From positions 324 through 34,081 of the IMG/VR virus record IMGVR_UViG_3300030419_004087: 33,758 nt of DNA. One strand, given 5' to 3'. Both the position numbers and the translations under genes were made by a program. The first letter of the stretch is position 1. Every line of letters starts with the position of its first letter. This stretch comes from a virus. Below, one piece after another: positions 27,675-33,758 of the stretch. Under the pieces are notes generated by a model. The model saw only the letters and a program-made list of their open reading frames with translations, was not told the origin of the DNA and ran no database searches.

Positions 27675-29111
27675 ATGGCACTTAACCCGTATTTTCAGCA
27701 AGGTTCTTCTGGAGAACAAAGTTTAGTTCAATCGCTTATTAATGAGCAGTTGAGGATGTATGGTGTCGATGTTCATTATATGCCTAGAAAGTATGTCTCA
27801 GAAAGTACAATATTAAAAGAAGTAACGCAATCTACTTTTGATGATGCATATCCATTGGAAGCATATATTGATAATGTTGAAGGGTATGGTGATAATCCAA
27901 CATTGCTGTCTAAATTTGGTATTCAAGCAACTAATGAAGTAACATTAATAATTTCAAAAGAGAGGTTTGAAACTTATATTTCACCTTTGATGAAGAATGA
28001 ATCAAATGTAAAACTTTCAACTAGACCTAAAGAAGGAGATTTGATTTATTTCCCATTTGGTGATCGTTTATTTGAAATTAAATATGTAGAGCACGAAAAA
28101 CCATTTTATCAACTTAGAAATACTTATGTTTATGAATTACGTTGTGAACTCTTCCGTTATGAAGATGAGGTTATTGATACTGGAGTTGATGAAATTGATG
28201 ATACCTTAGAAGGTATTGAAGGTGTTGATGGTGAGACCACATTAATTGGTTCTGGTGGAACTCAGAAATTGACTGTTGTTGGTAGTGCTGTTCAAGCAAC
28301 TGCTGTAACAGGAAAACTTAATGGTGGTGTCCAATACATTAGTCTAACAAATAGGGGTAATAGTTACGTATATTCACCAAGAGTTGCAATATCTTCTGCA
28401 CCATCTGGAGGACTTACTGGTATAGCAACTGCAAATTTATTGGAAGGTATTGCTGTATGTTCAGGAGCTATTGATGATCCAAATAAGAGGGTAGTTCAGA
28501 CTGTCAATTTGGTAAATCCTGGTTATGGATATACTAACAATCCTCAAGTCGAATTCTATGCTAATGGGGATAATGGCGTTGGTGCTGCTGCTACTGCTAA
28601 GATGGAGAACGGCACTATAGGTATTGTTACAATCACCTCAGGCGGTTCTGGATACACTACATCTCCATCTATTACATTTACCGGAGTATCTACTACAGGT
28701 GCTGCAGCAACTGCAATTGTAAGTGCTGCTGGTACAATTTCTGCTATTCATATCACTAATGCTGGTGCTGGTTATACTGTCGCACCAACAATGACAATTG
28801 CTGCTCCAGGAAGCAGTGGATCTGGTGATTTTTCATTCAATGAAATTATTACTGGTGGAACAAGTGGTACTACTGCAAGAGTAAGAATTTGGAATTCTGT
28901 TACCAGCGAACTAGAAGTTGGTAATATAGATGGTAGTGGATTTAAGATTGGAGAGACACTTACTGGAGGAAGTTCTGGCGCAACGCAAGTTGTACGTTTA
29001 ATAGATCTAACTAATTTTGATGACGCAGGATTTGCTGATAACGATGATTTTGAACTTGCTGCTGATGATATTATTGATTTCACTGAAGGTAATCCATTCG
29101 GACAACCATAA
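27675..29111 (+). CDS. gp14: neck protein gp14 with repeat extension
   Basis: 478 residues against 256 in T4 gp14. Residues 1-165 are the neck domain: LVQSLINEQLRMYGVDVHYM, PRKYVS, then KEGDLIYFPFGDRLFEIKYV and PFYQLRNTYVYE, matching T4 gp14's EGDLIYFP...FEI..VE...PFYQ. From about 213 to 382 come GxGY-P repeats (ITSGGSGYTTSPSITFTGV; ITNAGAGYTVAPTMTIAAP), and from 386 to 442 two tandem 'SGA' modules (NEIITGGTSGTTARVRIW; GETLTGGSSGATQVVRL). The protein ends with ADDIIDFTEGNPFG. So the neck core is followed by about 230 residues of the same modules found in the baseplate giants, which may decorate the neck. With gp13 it closes the head. No frame break is seen. Confidence 0.88.
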   Translation: MALNPYFQQGSSGEQSLVQSLINEQLRMYGVDVHYMPRKYVSESTILKEVTQSTFDDAYPLEAYIDNVEGYGDNPTLLSKFGIQATNEVTLIISKERFETYISPLMKNESNVKLSTRPKEGDLIYFPFGDRLFEIKYVEHEKPFYQLRNTYVYELRCELFRYEDEVIDTGVDEIDDTLEGIEGVDGETTLIGSGGTQKLTVVGSAVQATAVTGKLNGGVQYISLTNRGNSYVYSPRVAISSAPSGGLTGIATANLLEGIAVCSGAIDDPNKRVVQTVNLVNPGYGYTNNPQVEFYANGDNGVGAAATAKMENGTIGIVTITSGGSGYTTSPSITFTGVSTTGAAATAIVSAAGTISAIHITNAGAGYTVAPTMTIAAPGSSGSGDFSFNEIITGGTSGTTARVRIWNSVTSELEVGNIDGSGFKIGETLTGGSSGATQVVRLIDLTNFDDAGFADNDDFELAADDIIDFTEGNPFGQP

Positions 29112-29114
29112 ATA
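29107..29114 (+). promoter_or_regulatory. late promoter box (CATAAATA) before gp15
   Basis: CATAAATA overlaps the gp14 stop (29109-29111), followed by an AAAGGA ribosome binding site (29121-29126) and the gp15 ATG at 29138. The order box, binding site, start is the cleanest promoter arrangement in the window. Confidence 0.5.
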
Positions 29115-29137
29115 AAATATAAAGGAATATAATAGCA

Positions 29138-30127
29138 ATGTTTGAGTATTTTTATAACGAAATTTTTAGAAAGACGATTATCTCTTTTGGTACTCTCTTC
29201 AATGATATTAACATTAAACAGGATAATTCTGTTGTAAAAGTACCATTGGCATATGGACCCACTCAAAAGTTTTTAGCAAGGTTAGAACAATCTCCAGATT
29301 TAAGTCAAAGAGTTGCAATATCTTTACCAAGAATGTCCTTTGAATTTACTGGACTTACTTACGATCCTTCTAGAAAAGTTACTACAACACAACAAATTAC
29401 AGTAAAGGATCCTGATAATGGAACAAATATAAAAAAGGCTTATATGCCTGTTCCATATAATATGCAATTTGAACTTGCTATTATGTGTAAGTTGAATGAC
29501 GATGCATTACAAATTGTAGAGCAAATACTTCCATATTTTCAACCACAATATAATTTAACTATAAAACTTGTTGAGAGCATCAAAGAAAAAAGAGATGTTC
29601 CAATTGTTTTAGAAAATGTTACTATGCAAGATGATTATGAGGGAGATTTTACTTCACGTAGAGTTCTTCTTTATACACTAAGATTTACTGCAAAAACATA
29701 TCTATTTGGTCCTGTTACTTCTGCTACTTCCGATATCATCAAGAAGGCAAGCGTCAGATATCTTGCTGGTGGTTCCAAGAGTACAGAAAGAGATATTACA
29801 TACTCTGTTACTCCAAGAGCAACTAAGGATTACACTGGAGATGTTGTTACCAATCTCGCAGAAGATATTGATGCAGTTGCATTGACTATTAATGTTGTTA
29901 ATGGTAGTGCAGTTACTGCGAAGAAATATATTGATGTTGATGGTGAAGAAATGTATGTCAAGTCAATTAGTGGTAATAAACTTACTGTTGAAAGAGGTAA
30001 GGATGGTAGACTTGCTGCTGCTCATGTAAATGGAACACCGATTAAGGGTATAGATTACACTGGAACCGAAGATAGTGATCTTGTTGAAATGGGTGATGAC
30101 TTTGGATTTAGTGGAGTGATTACATGA
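29138..30127 (+). CDS. gp15: tail sheath stabiliser/completion protein gp15
   Basis: 329 residues against 272 in T4 gp15. MFEYFYNEIFRK recalls T4 MFGYFYNSSFRR, and DDALQIVEQILPYFQPQYN matches T4 DDMFQIVEQILPYFQPHFN almost exactly; the segment SRRVLLYTLRFTAKTYLFGP matches the SRRRIEWSLTFEVNGWMYPP region. gp15 is the hexameric terminator that stabilises the tail sheath and tube and joins the tail to the neck. Extra C-terminal sequence (about residues 245-306) is an 'IDVDGEEMYVKSISGNKLTV' module with a following ERGKDGRLAAAHVNGTPI, absent from T4 gp15 but shared with the giant proteins. The AAAGGA site supports the ATG at 29138. Its TGA overlaps the gp16 ATG. Confidence 0.92.
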   Translation: MFEYFYNEIFRKTIISFGTLFNDINIKQDNSVVKVPLAYGPTQKFLARLEQSPDLSQRVAISLPRMSFEFTGLTYDPSRKVTTTQQITVKDPDNGTNIKKAYMPVPYNMQFELAIMCKLNDDALQIVEQILPYFQPQYNLTIKLVESIKEKRDVPIVLENVTMQDDYEGDFTSRRVLLYTLRFTAKTYLFGPVTSATSDIIKKASVRYLAGGSKSTERDITYSVTPRATKDYTGDVVTNLAEDIDAVALTINVVNGSAVTAKKYIDVDGEEMYVKSISGNKLTVERGKDGRLAAAHVNGTPIKGIDYTGTEDSDLVEMGDDFGFSGVIT

Positions 30128-30549
30128 AAATGACTAATCTAGATGATGCTTTTAATGTAGATTCAACTATTGTACCCACAAAACAAAATGTTGGTATAAC
30201 ACCCGAACAAAAACCAGATAGACTTACTCAAAGTGATGTTGAGAAAGACTATGAATATACTCGTGGTAATCTTTATAGTATTATAGAAAAAGGTCAAGAA
30301 GCAATTAATGGCATTCTAGAACTTGCTCAAGAAAGTGAAATGCCTAGAGCATATGAGGTTGCTGGTCAGTTAATTAAGAGTGTATCTGATGCAACTGATA
30401 AGTTGATGGATTTGCAGAAGAAATTAAAAGATGTAGAAGAAGAGAAACAACAAAAAGGACCATCCACAGTTAATAATGCATTATTCGTTGGATCAACAGC
30501 AGAACTTCAAAAACTACTAAAATCTGGACTACCTAAAGAGAATAAATAA
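30124..30549 (+). CDS. gp16: small terminase subunit gp16
   Basis: 141 residues (T4 gp16 has 164). DYEYTRGNLYSIIEKGQEAI and the helical hairpin that follows (ILELAQESEMPRAYEVAGQL, then IKSVSDATDKLMDLQKKL) are the conserved central helices of T4-like small terminases, which oligomerise into rings that regulate the large terminase motor. A C-terminal NNALFVGSTAELQKLLKS segment is also characteristic. The start at 30124 overlaps the gp15 stop (ATGA); an alternative ATG lies at 30130. The large subunit gp17 is not in the window: the next genes are an unrelated structural protein and a DUF2997 gene. Confidence 0.88.
   Translation: MKMTNLDDAFNVDSTIVPTKQNVGITPEQKPDRLTQSDVEKDYEYTRGNLYSIIEKGQEAINGILELAQESEMPRAYEVAGQLIKSVSDATDKLMDLQKKLKDVEEEKQQKGPSTVNNALFVGSTAELQKLLKSGLPKENK
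30541..30548 (+). promoter_or_regulatory. late promoter box (AATAAATA) after gp16
   Basis: AATAAATA overlaps the gp16 stop and lies 44 bases before the ATG at 30592, in a 42-base gap. It would give the fibre-like gene its own late transcript. No good Shine-Dalgarno is seen just before 30592. Confidence 0.4.
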
Positions 30550-30591
30550 ACTTGGGAGAGAAATCCTAAAGTACCTTAGAGTATCCATAAG

Positions 30592-33500
30592 ATGTCGGAC
30601 CAGTTACCATCACTGGATGATTTACTAGAGAGTAAATTACCTTCAGTCGATGACTTTATAAAAGAAGATACTTTACCTTCAGTTGATGAGTTTCTTGAGA
30701 AGGAAGAAGAGATTATAGAAGAAGAGAGTTGTGGTGAAGGAGAATATTTTTGTAATGATGAGCAAAAATGTAAACCTATTCCTAAAGGGCATAAAGTTCT
30801 AGAAGATGGAGAACTAGTTAAGGAACAGGTAGACCTTACAGAAATAGTACGTCTAATTAATGACGTTAGAAAGGATATTCCTGTTGTACCAGAAATACCT
30901 GAGATAAAGTATTACGATGAAGAATTAGAAAAACTTACAGCATATGTTGAGGAGATAAAAGAAAGTATCCCAGAGATACCAGAACAGAAAACATATGATG
31001 TAGAAGTAGAAGCAATATGTGATTTAATTGACAACTTAAGGGAAGAAGTAAAGGATCTTCCTATACCTAAGTATTATGAAGAAGAAATAGAGGGTCTTCA
31101 GAAGAAGGTTAATGGGTTCTATCAGGATATGATGGATCTTCCCGAACCAAAATATTATGAGGAAGATCTTAAGTCATTAAAAGAAGAAATAATAGCAGTA
31201 AGAGAAGCAATACCAACTTTCCCCAAATGGGTTAATGAAGTTAATGAAGTTCCTGATTTTAAATGGATTGGTAAAACTTTTAGTGTAATTGACGATGACT
31301 TTATTAAAGTACAGGATCATTTAGATTCTATTAAGAATAGAATCGATCAGGAAGTCCAACAGATTACTGAAACTATTGAAGTTAAAAGATTTGAATCTAA
31401 AACTGATATCACTAAATTAAATGAGGATTTAGAAGAAACTAAAGAAAAAATTTATAAGGAATTAAGGGAAGCAGCTCTTAAAATATATGATGCTAAAAAT
31501 GGTTATAAAGATGATGATAGAAAATTAAAAAAGCAGTTGCTTAATCAGTTTCATGTTTTAAAGCAAAATGTTCTTGATGAAATAAAGGAATTTAATAGAA
31601 AGAATATTGAGATTAAAGATTTATATGGTGGTTATTTTGATGGACTCACAGAGGAAATATCTAATCTTCCTGAGGTAAAATATTATGATGAGGATATACA
31701 AGAGATTAGAGAAGAGATTAAACTAGATGCTGATAATCTAAAATCTCTTAAAGAACTGGTTCAGGAAATAAAAGAAAAGCAGATTAAATTTAAGCAAGAA
31801 TTTAATGAAGTAAGGGATCTACAAGAAGGTCTTTTAAACGAACCACCAGATAATAAACAATCTGTAGATGGTGTTGGAGATCCATTAGCACCACTAGATA
31901 AGCAGTTTCCTACTTTAAAATCCTTAGCAGATCATTATAGATTATTCATTAATAGAACTCAGCAACAGATTGCTACTATAGGTGGCGGTGGTGCAGGATT
32001 TATAAAAGATCTTGGTGATGTTACTTTTACAGAATCAACAGGAACAAATAAGTTACTTATTTACAATGGTGATGGATGGGTTGGTATTGCAAGTACTGCT
32101 TTGTCAGGTTCATCAACATTACATGAAGCGTTGGCCAAGGGTAATGTATCTGGCATTGGAATGAGTGTTGGAGTTATTACTGCAACAAATGGTTATTTCA
32201 GTGGTATTGTAACTGCATCTACACTTAATTATGATGTTGTAACTGATATCTATTCTACTGGTATTGTTACAGCAACTAAGGGAATACAAGTTACAACTCT
32301 TGGTTTAAATGTAGCATCTGGTGTTGCAACACTTACGGATGGTCTTAGGGTTGGTTCTGCTGCCACAATATACTCAAACGGTAATGCATCATTTTCTGGT
32401 ATTGTAACCGCTAAGGGTGGATTTGTTGGTGATGGTAGTGGATTAACAGGTGTTGCTAATACTGATAATGTATCGTCAACAACTCTAAGTGTATCTGGTG
32501 TTGTTACTGCAATTGGTGGTCTCTATGTTGGAACTGCTGCAAGTATATTCGCTAATGGTAATGTTGCTTGTGGTATTATAACGGCAACAAGTTTCACAGT
32601 TGGGGGAACATCCCTTGCTGAAACTATTGCAGATACAGTTGGTGGTATGGTTAGCAGTAATACTGAATCAGGTATTACCGTTGCATATCAAGATGCTGAT
32701 AATACTTTAGATTTTACTGTAGGAACATTAAACCAAAATACAACTGGTACTGCTGGTGGATTAAGTGGGACTCCCAATATTACAGTGGGAGATGTTGTTG
32801 CTGCTAGTTTAGATATTTCTGGTAACACTGATATTGATGGAACATTAGAAGCAGATGCAATTACGGTTGACGGTACTGCTCTGAATGAATATATTGCTGA
32901 TACCGTAGGTGCTATGGTTAGTAGTAATACTGAGTCTGGTATTACTGTAGCCTATGTTGATGATGATAATACATTAGATTTTACTGTTGGAACATTAAAC
33001 CAAAATACAACGGGTACTGCTGGTGGATTAAGTGGAACACCAAATATTACAGTAGGAGATGTTGTTGCCGCTAGTTTAGATATTTCTGGTGACACGGATA
33101 TTGATGGGACATTAGAAGCAGACGCAATTACGGTTGATGGTACTGCTTTAAATGAATATATTGCTGATACTGTAGGTGCTATGGTTAGCAGTAATACAGA
33201 ATCAGGTATTACCGTTGCATATCAAGATGGTGATAATACTTTAGATTTTACTGTAGGAACATTAAACCAAGATACAACTGGTACTGCTGCAGGAATAACT
33301 GAAGCAGATACTTCTGTTTCTTCTACAAGTGCAACAACGGTTTTATCAATTGCACATGCATCTTATCGTGGAGCATTTGTCAATACACTAATTACTCAAG
33401 GATCAGCATATCAAATTGGTAAATATTCAATAATACATGATGGTACAACTGCAACAATTGTTGAGGAGAGTGCAATTGCTACTGGTTCTATGTTAGGTTC

Positions 33501-33603
33501 ATTTAGTGCAACTATTAGTGGTAGTAATTTATTAATGCAAGTTACAATGGGAAGTTCATCTTCTGCAACAGTAACTGTTAAAGCAGATAAGGTTACAGTA
33601 TGA
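30592..33603 (+). CDS. coiled-coil plus fibre-like virion protein (1003 aa)
   Basis: 1003 residues with distinct zones. Residues 5-39: three short repeats LPSLDDLL, LPSVDDFI, LPSVDEFL. Residues 47-66: a Cys motif CGEGEYFCNDEQKCKPIPKG (C47-x6-C54-x5-C60). About 80-425: acidic, helical, with PxxKYYxEE motifs spaced exactly 27 residues (four copies), then long coiled-coil sequence. About 465-675: glycine/threonine-rich repeats with ...SGIVTA... and GDGSGLTGV, typical of tail-fibre beta helices. 679-900: two full and one partial copies of an 89-residue repeat. 904-1003: an 'IHDG' domain like those in the giant at 4130-16903. The order suggests an anchor, stalk, shaft and tip, so a fibre or spike-like protein. 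It sits directly after gp16, where T4 has gp17. Structural role is inferred from composition; no T4 counterpart is recognised. Confidence 0.7.
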   Translation: MSDQLPSLDDLLESKLPSVDDFIKEDTLPSVDEFLEKEEEIIEEESCGEGEYFCNDEQKCKPIPKGHKVLEDGELVKEQVDLTEIVRLINDVRKDIPVVPEIPEIKYYDEELEKLTAYVEEIKESIPEIPEQKTYDVEVEAICDLIDNLREEVKDLPIPKYYEEEIEGLQKKVNGFYQDMMDLPEPKYYEEDLKSLKEEIIAVREAIPTFPKWVNEVNEVPDFKWIGKTFSVIDDDFIKVQDHLDSIKNRIDQEVQQITETIEVKRFESKTDITKLNEDLEETKEKIYKELREAALKIYDAKNGYKDDDRKLKKQLLNQFHVLKQNVLDEIKEFNRKNIEIKDLYGGYFDGLTEEISNLPEVKYYDEDIQEIREEIKLDADNLKSLKELVQEIKEKQIKFKQEFNEVRDLQEGLLNEPPDNKQSVDGVGDPLAPLDKQFPTLKSLADHYRLFINRTQQQIATIGGGGAGFIKDLGDVTFTESTGTNKLLIYNGDGWVGIASTALSGSSTLHEALAKGNVSGIGMSVGVITATNGYFSGIVTASTLNYDVVTDIYSTGIVTATKGIQVTTLGLNVASGVATLTDGLRVGSAATIYSNGNASFSGIVTAKGGFVGDGSGLTGVANTDNVSSTTLSVSGVVTAIGGLYVGTAASIFANGNVACGIITATSFTVGGTSLAETIADTVGGMVSSNTESGITVAYQDADNTLDFTVGTLNQNTTGTAGGLSGTPNITVGDVVAASLDISGNTDIDGTLEADAITVDGTALNEYIADTVGAMVSSNTESGITVAYVDDDNTLDFTVGTLNQNTTGTAGGLSGTPNITVGDVVAASLDISGDTDIDGTLEADAITVDGTALNEYIADTVGAMVSSNTESGITVAYQDGDNTLDFTVGTLNQDTTGTAAGITEADTSVSSTSATTVLSIAHASYRGAFVNTLITQGSAYQIGKYSIIHDGTTATIVEESAIATGSMLGSFSATISGSNLLMQVTMGSSSSATVTVKADKVTV
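30604..30708 (+). repeat. three N-terminal LPSVDDF repeats
   Basis: Protein repeats of 11-12 residues: LPSLDDLLESK (30604-30636), LPSVDDFIKEDT (30637-30672), LPSVDEFLEKEE (30673-30708). They open the fibre-like protein and look like a short acidic linear motif in triplicate. Confidence 0.8.
30898..31224 (+). repeat. 27-residue PxxKYYxEE repeats
   Basis: The codons for the leading Pro lie at 30898, 30979, 31060 and 31141, exactly 81 bases apart (PEIKYYDEE, PEQKTYDVE, PIPKYYEEE, PEPKYYEED). A degenerate fifth (FPKWVNEV) falls two residues early near 31219, and a distant copy PEVKYYDED is at 31669. DNA sequences have diverged while spacing is exact. Confidence 0.85.
32626..33300 (+). repeat. 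267-base tandem repeat (89 residues), about 2.5 copies
   Basis: Equivalent points (the codon after IADT) fall at 32638, 32905 and 33172, exactly 267 bases apart. Two full copies and a partial third encode ADTVGxMVSSNTESGITVAY ... NTLDFTVGTLNQ ... SGTPNITVGDVVAASLDISG. Copies 1 and 3 are closer to one another in the first part than to copy 2. Confidence 0.9.
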
Positions 33604-33609
33604 TAAATA
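33602..33609 (+). promoter_or_regulatory. late promoter-like box (GATAAATA)
   Basis: GATAAATA overlaps the stop (33601-33603) of the fibre-like gene and lies 17 bases before the ATG at 33627. Confidence 0.4.
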
Positions 33610-33626
33610 AACTTTTAATATAAAAT

Positions 33627-33758
33627 ATGCCACAACAAACTATAAAGTTTAATATTAGGCAAGATGGTACTGTAACTGAAGAAGTTATGGGTACTATCGG
33701 CAATGAATGTGAAAATCTCACTAAGAGAATCGAAGAGAGATTGGGAACAGTTCAGAGC
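33627..33758 (+). CDS. DUF2997 family protein, 5' end
   Basis: The frame runs from ATG 33627 to the end of the window (44 codons, incomplete). The pattern IKFNIRQDGTVTEEVMGTIG followed by NECENLTKRIEERLG matches the DUF2997 signature 'I.f.I..DG.V.E.v.G..G..C...T..iE..lG'. In cyanobacteria such small proteins are encoded beside ycf35 (DUF1257) and are of unknown function. Presence in a phage suggests an auxiliary metabolic or host-derived gene. The start is set by the tight spacing after the late promoter box; no Shine-Dalgarno is seen. Whether a DUF1257 gene follows cannot be seen here. Confidence 0.75.
   Translation, partial: MPQQTIKFNIRQDGTVTEEVMGTIGNECENLTKRIEERLGTVQS

Noticed and set aside
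28772-29266. Long open frame on the minus strand (164 codons) across the end of gp14 and start of gp15.
   Set aside because: It lies wholly antisense to two recognisable genes plus their promoter gap; its product is low-complexity Ser/Pro/Leu and it has no ribosome binding site. It is a shadow of the plus-strand codon bias.
30550-30591. Weak CTAA/TTAG inverted repeat after gp16 as a possible terminator.
   Set aside because: Only four base pairs and no T-run.
32626-33300. Tandem repeats considered as a CRISPR array or non-coding satellite.
   Set aside because: Units are 267 bases, in frame, without spacers, and substitutions fall mostly at third codon positions: a protein repeat.
1-33758. 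tRNA genes, insertion sequences, integrase or attachment sites.
   Set aside because: No tRNA-like cloverleaf in the short gaps, no transposase-like product and no flanking direct repeats were found by eye; no covariance-model search was possible.

Overview
The window is an AT-rich, entirely plus-strand stretch of the late (virion morphogenesis) region of a large T4-like marine myovirus. The tail-wedge and neck genes follow the T4 order: gp25, gp6, a gp7-position giant, gp8, a DUF4815 structural giant, two small proteins, gp13, gp14, gp15, gp16. Recognition of gp8, gp13, gp14, gp15 and gp16 rests on motifs I know from the T4 proteins; no search was run. The very large modular structural proteins, the 2OG-Fe(II) oxygenase, the DUF2997 gene and ATAAATA/CTAAATA late-promoter-like motifs fit the cyanophage/pelagiphage branch of T4-like viruses. 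A cyanobacterial host is favoured only weakly, mainly by the DUF2997 gene, whose relatives sit beside ycf35 in cyanobacteria.

Layout. 1-262: 3' end of a 2OG-Fe(II) oxygenase. 301-1074: GT-A-type glycosyltransferase. 1077-1514: three tiny genes, including a 30-residue membrane peptide and a 48-residue basic peptide too short for routine ORF callers. 1522-1563: an intrinsic terminator with a late-promoter-like box inside its 5' arm. 1591-1752: a small acidic protein behind a near-perfect ribosome binding site. 1792-4125: gp25 and gp6. 4130-16903: a 4257-residue protein, over a third of the window, carrying a gp7-like core near its N-terminus and thousands of residues of repeated beta-type modules, including a YHYH domain. 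16962-18512: gp8. 18519-26171: a 2550-residue DUF4815-type structural protein. 26174-26801: two small proteins. 26825-30549: gp13, gp14, gp15, gp16. 30592-33603: a 1003-residue coiled-coil plus fibre-like protein. 33627-end: start of a DUF2997 protein. There is no gene-free stretch of 300 bases or more.

How the genes work together: gp25, gp6, the gp7-like giant and gp8 should form the baseplate wedges; the DUF4815 protein and the 1003-residue protein are probably peripheral baseplate/fibre components; gp13 and gp14 make the neck, gp15 caps the tail sheath and gp16 starts DNA packaging. The most unusual feature is that several small modules (GxGY-P repeats, an 'IDxE...RG...H' module, an 'SGA' module, an 'IHDG' domain) recur across otherwise unrelated proteins, including as extensions on gp14 and gp15, as if one shared module kit decorates the whole tail.
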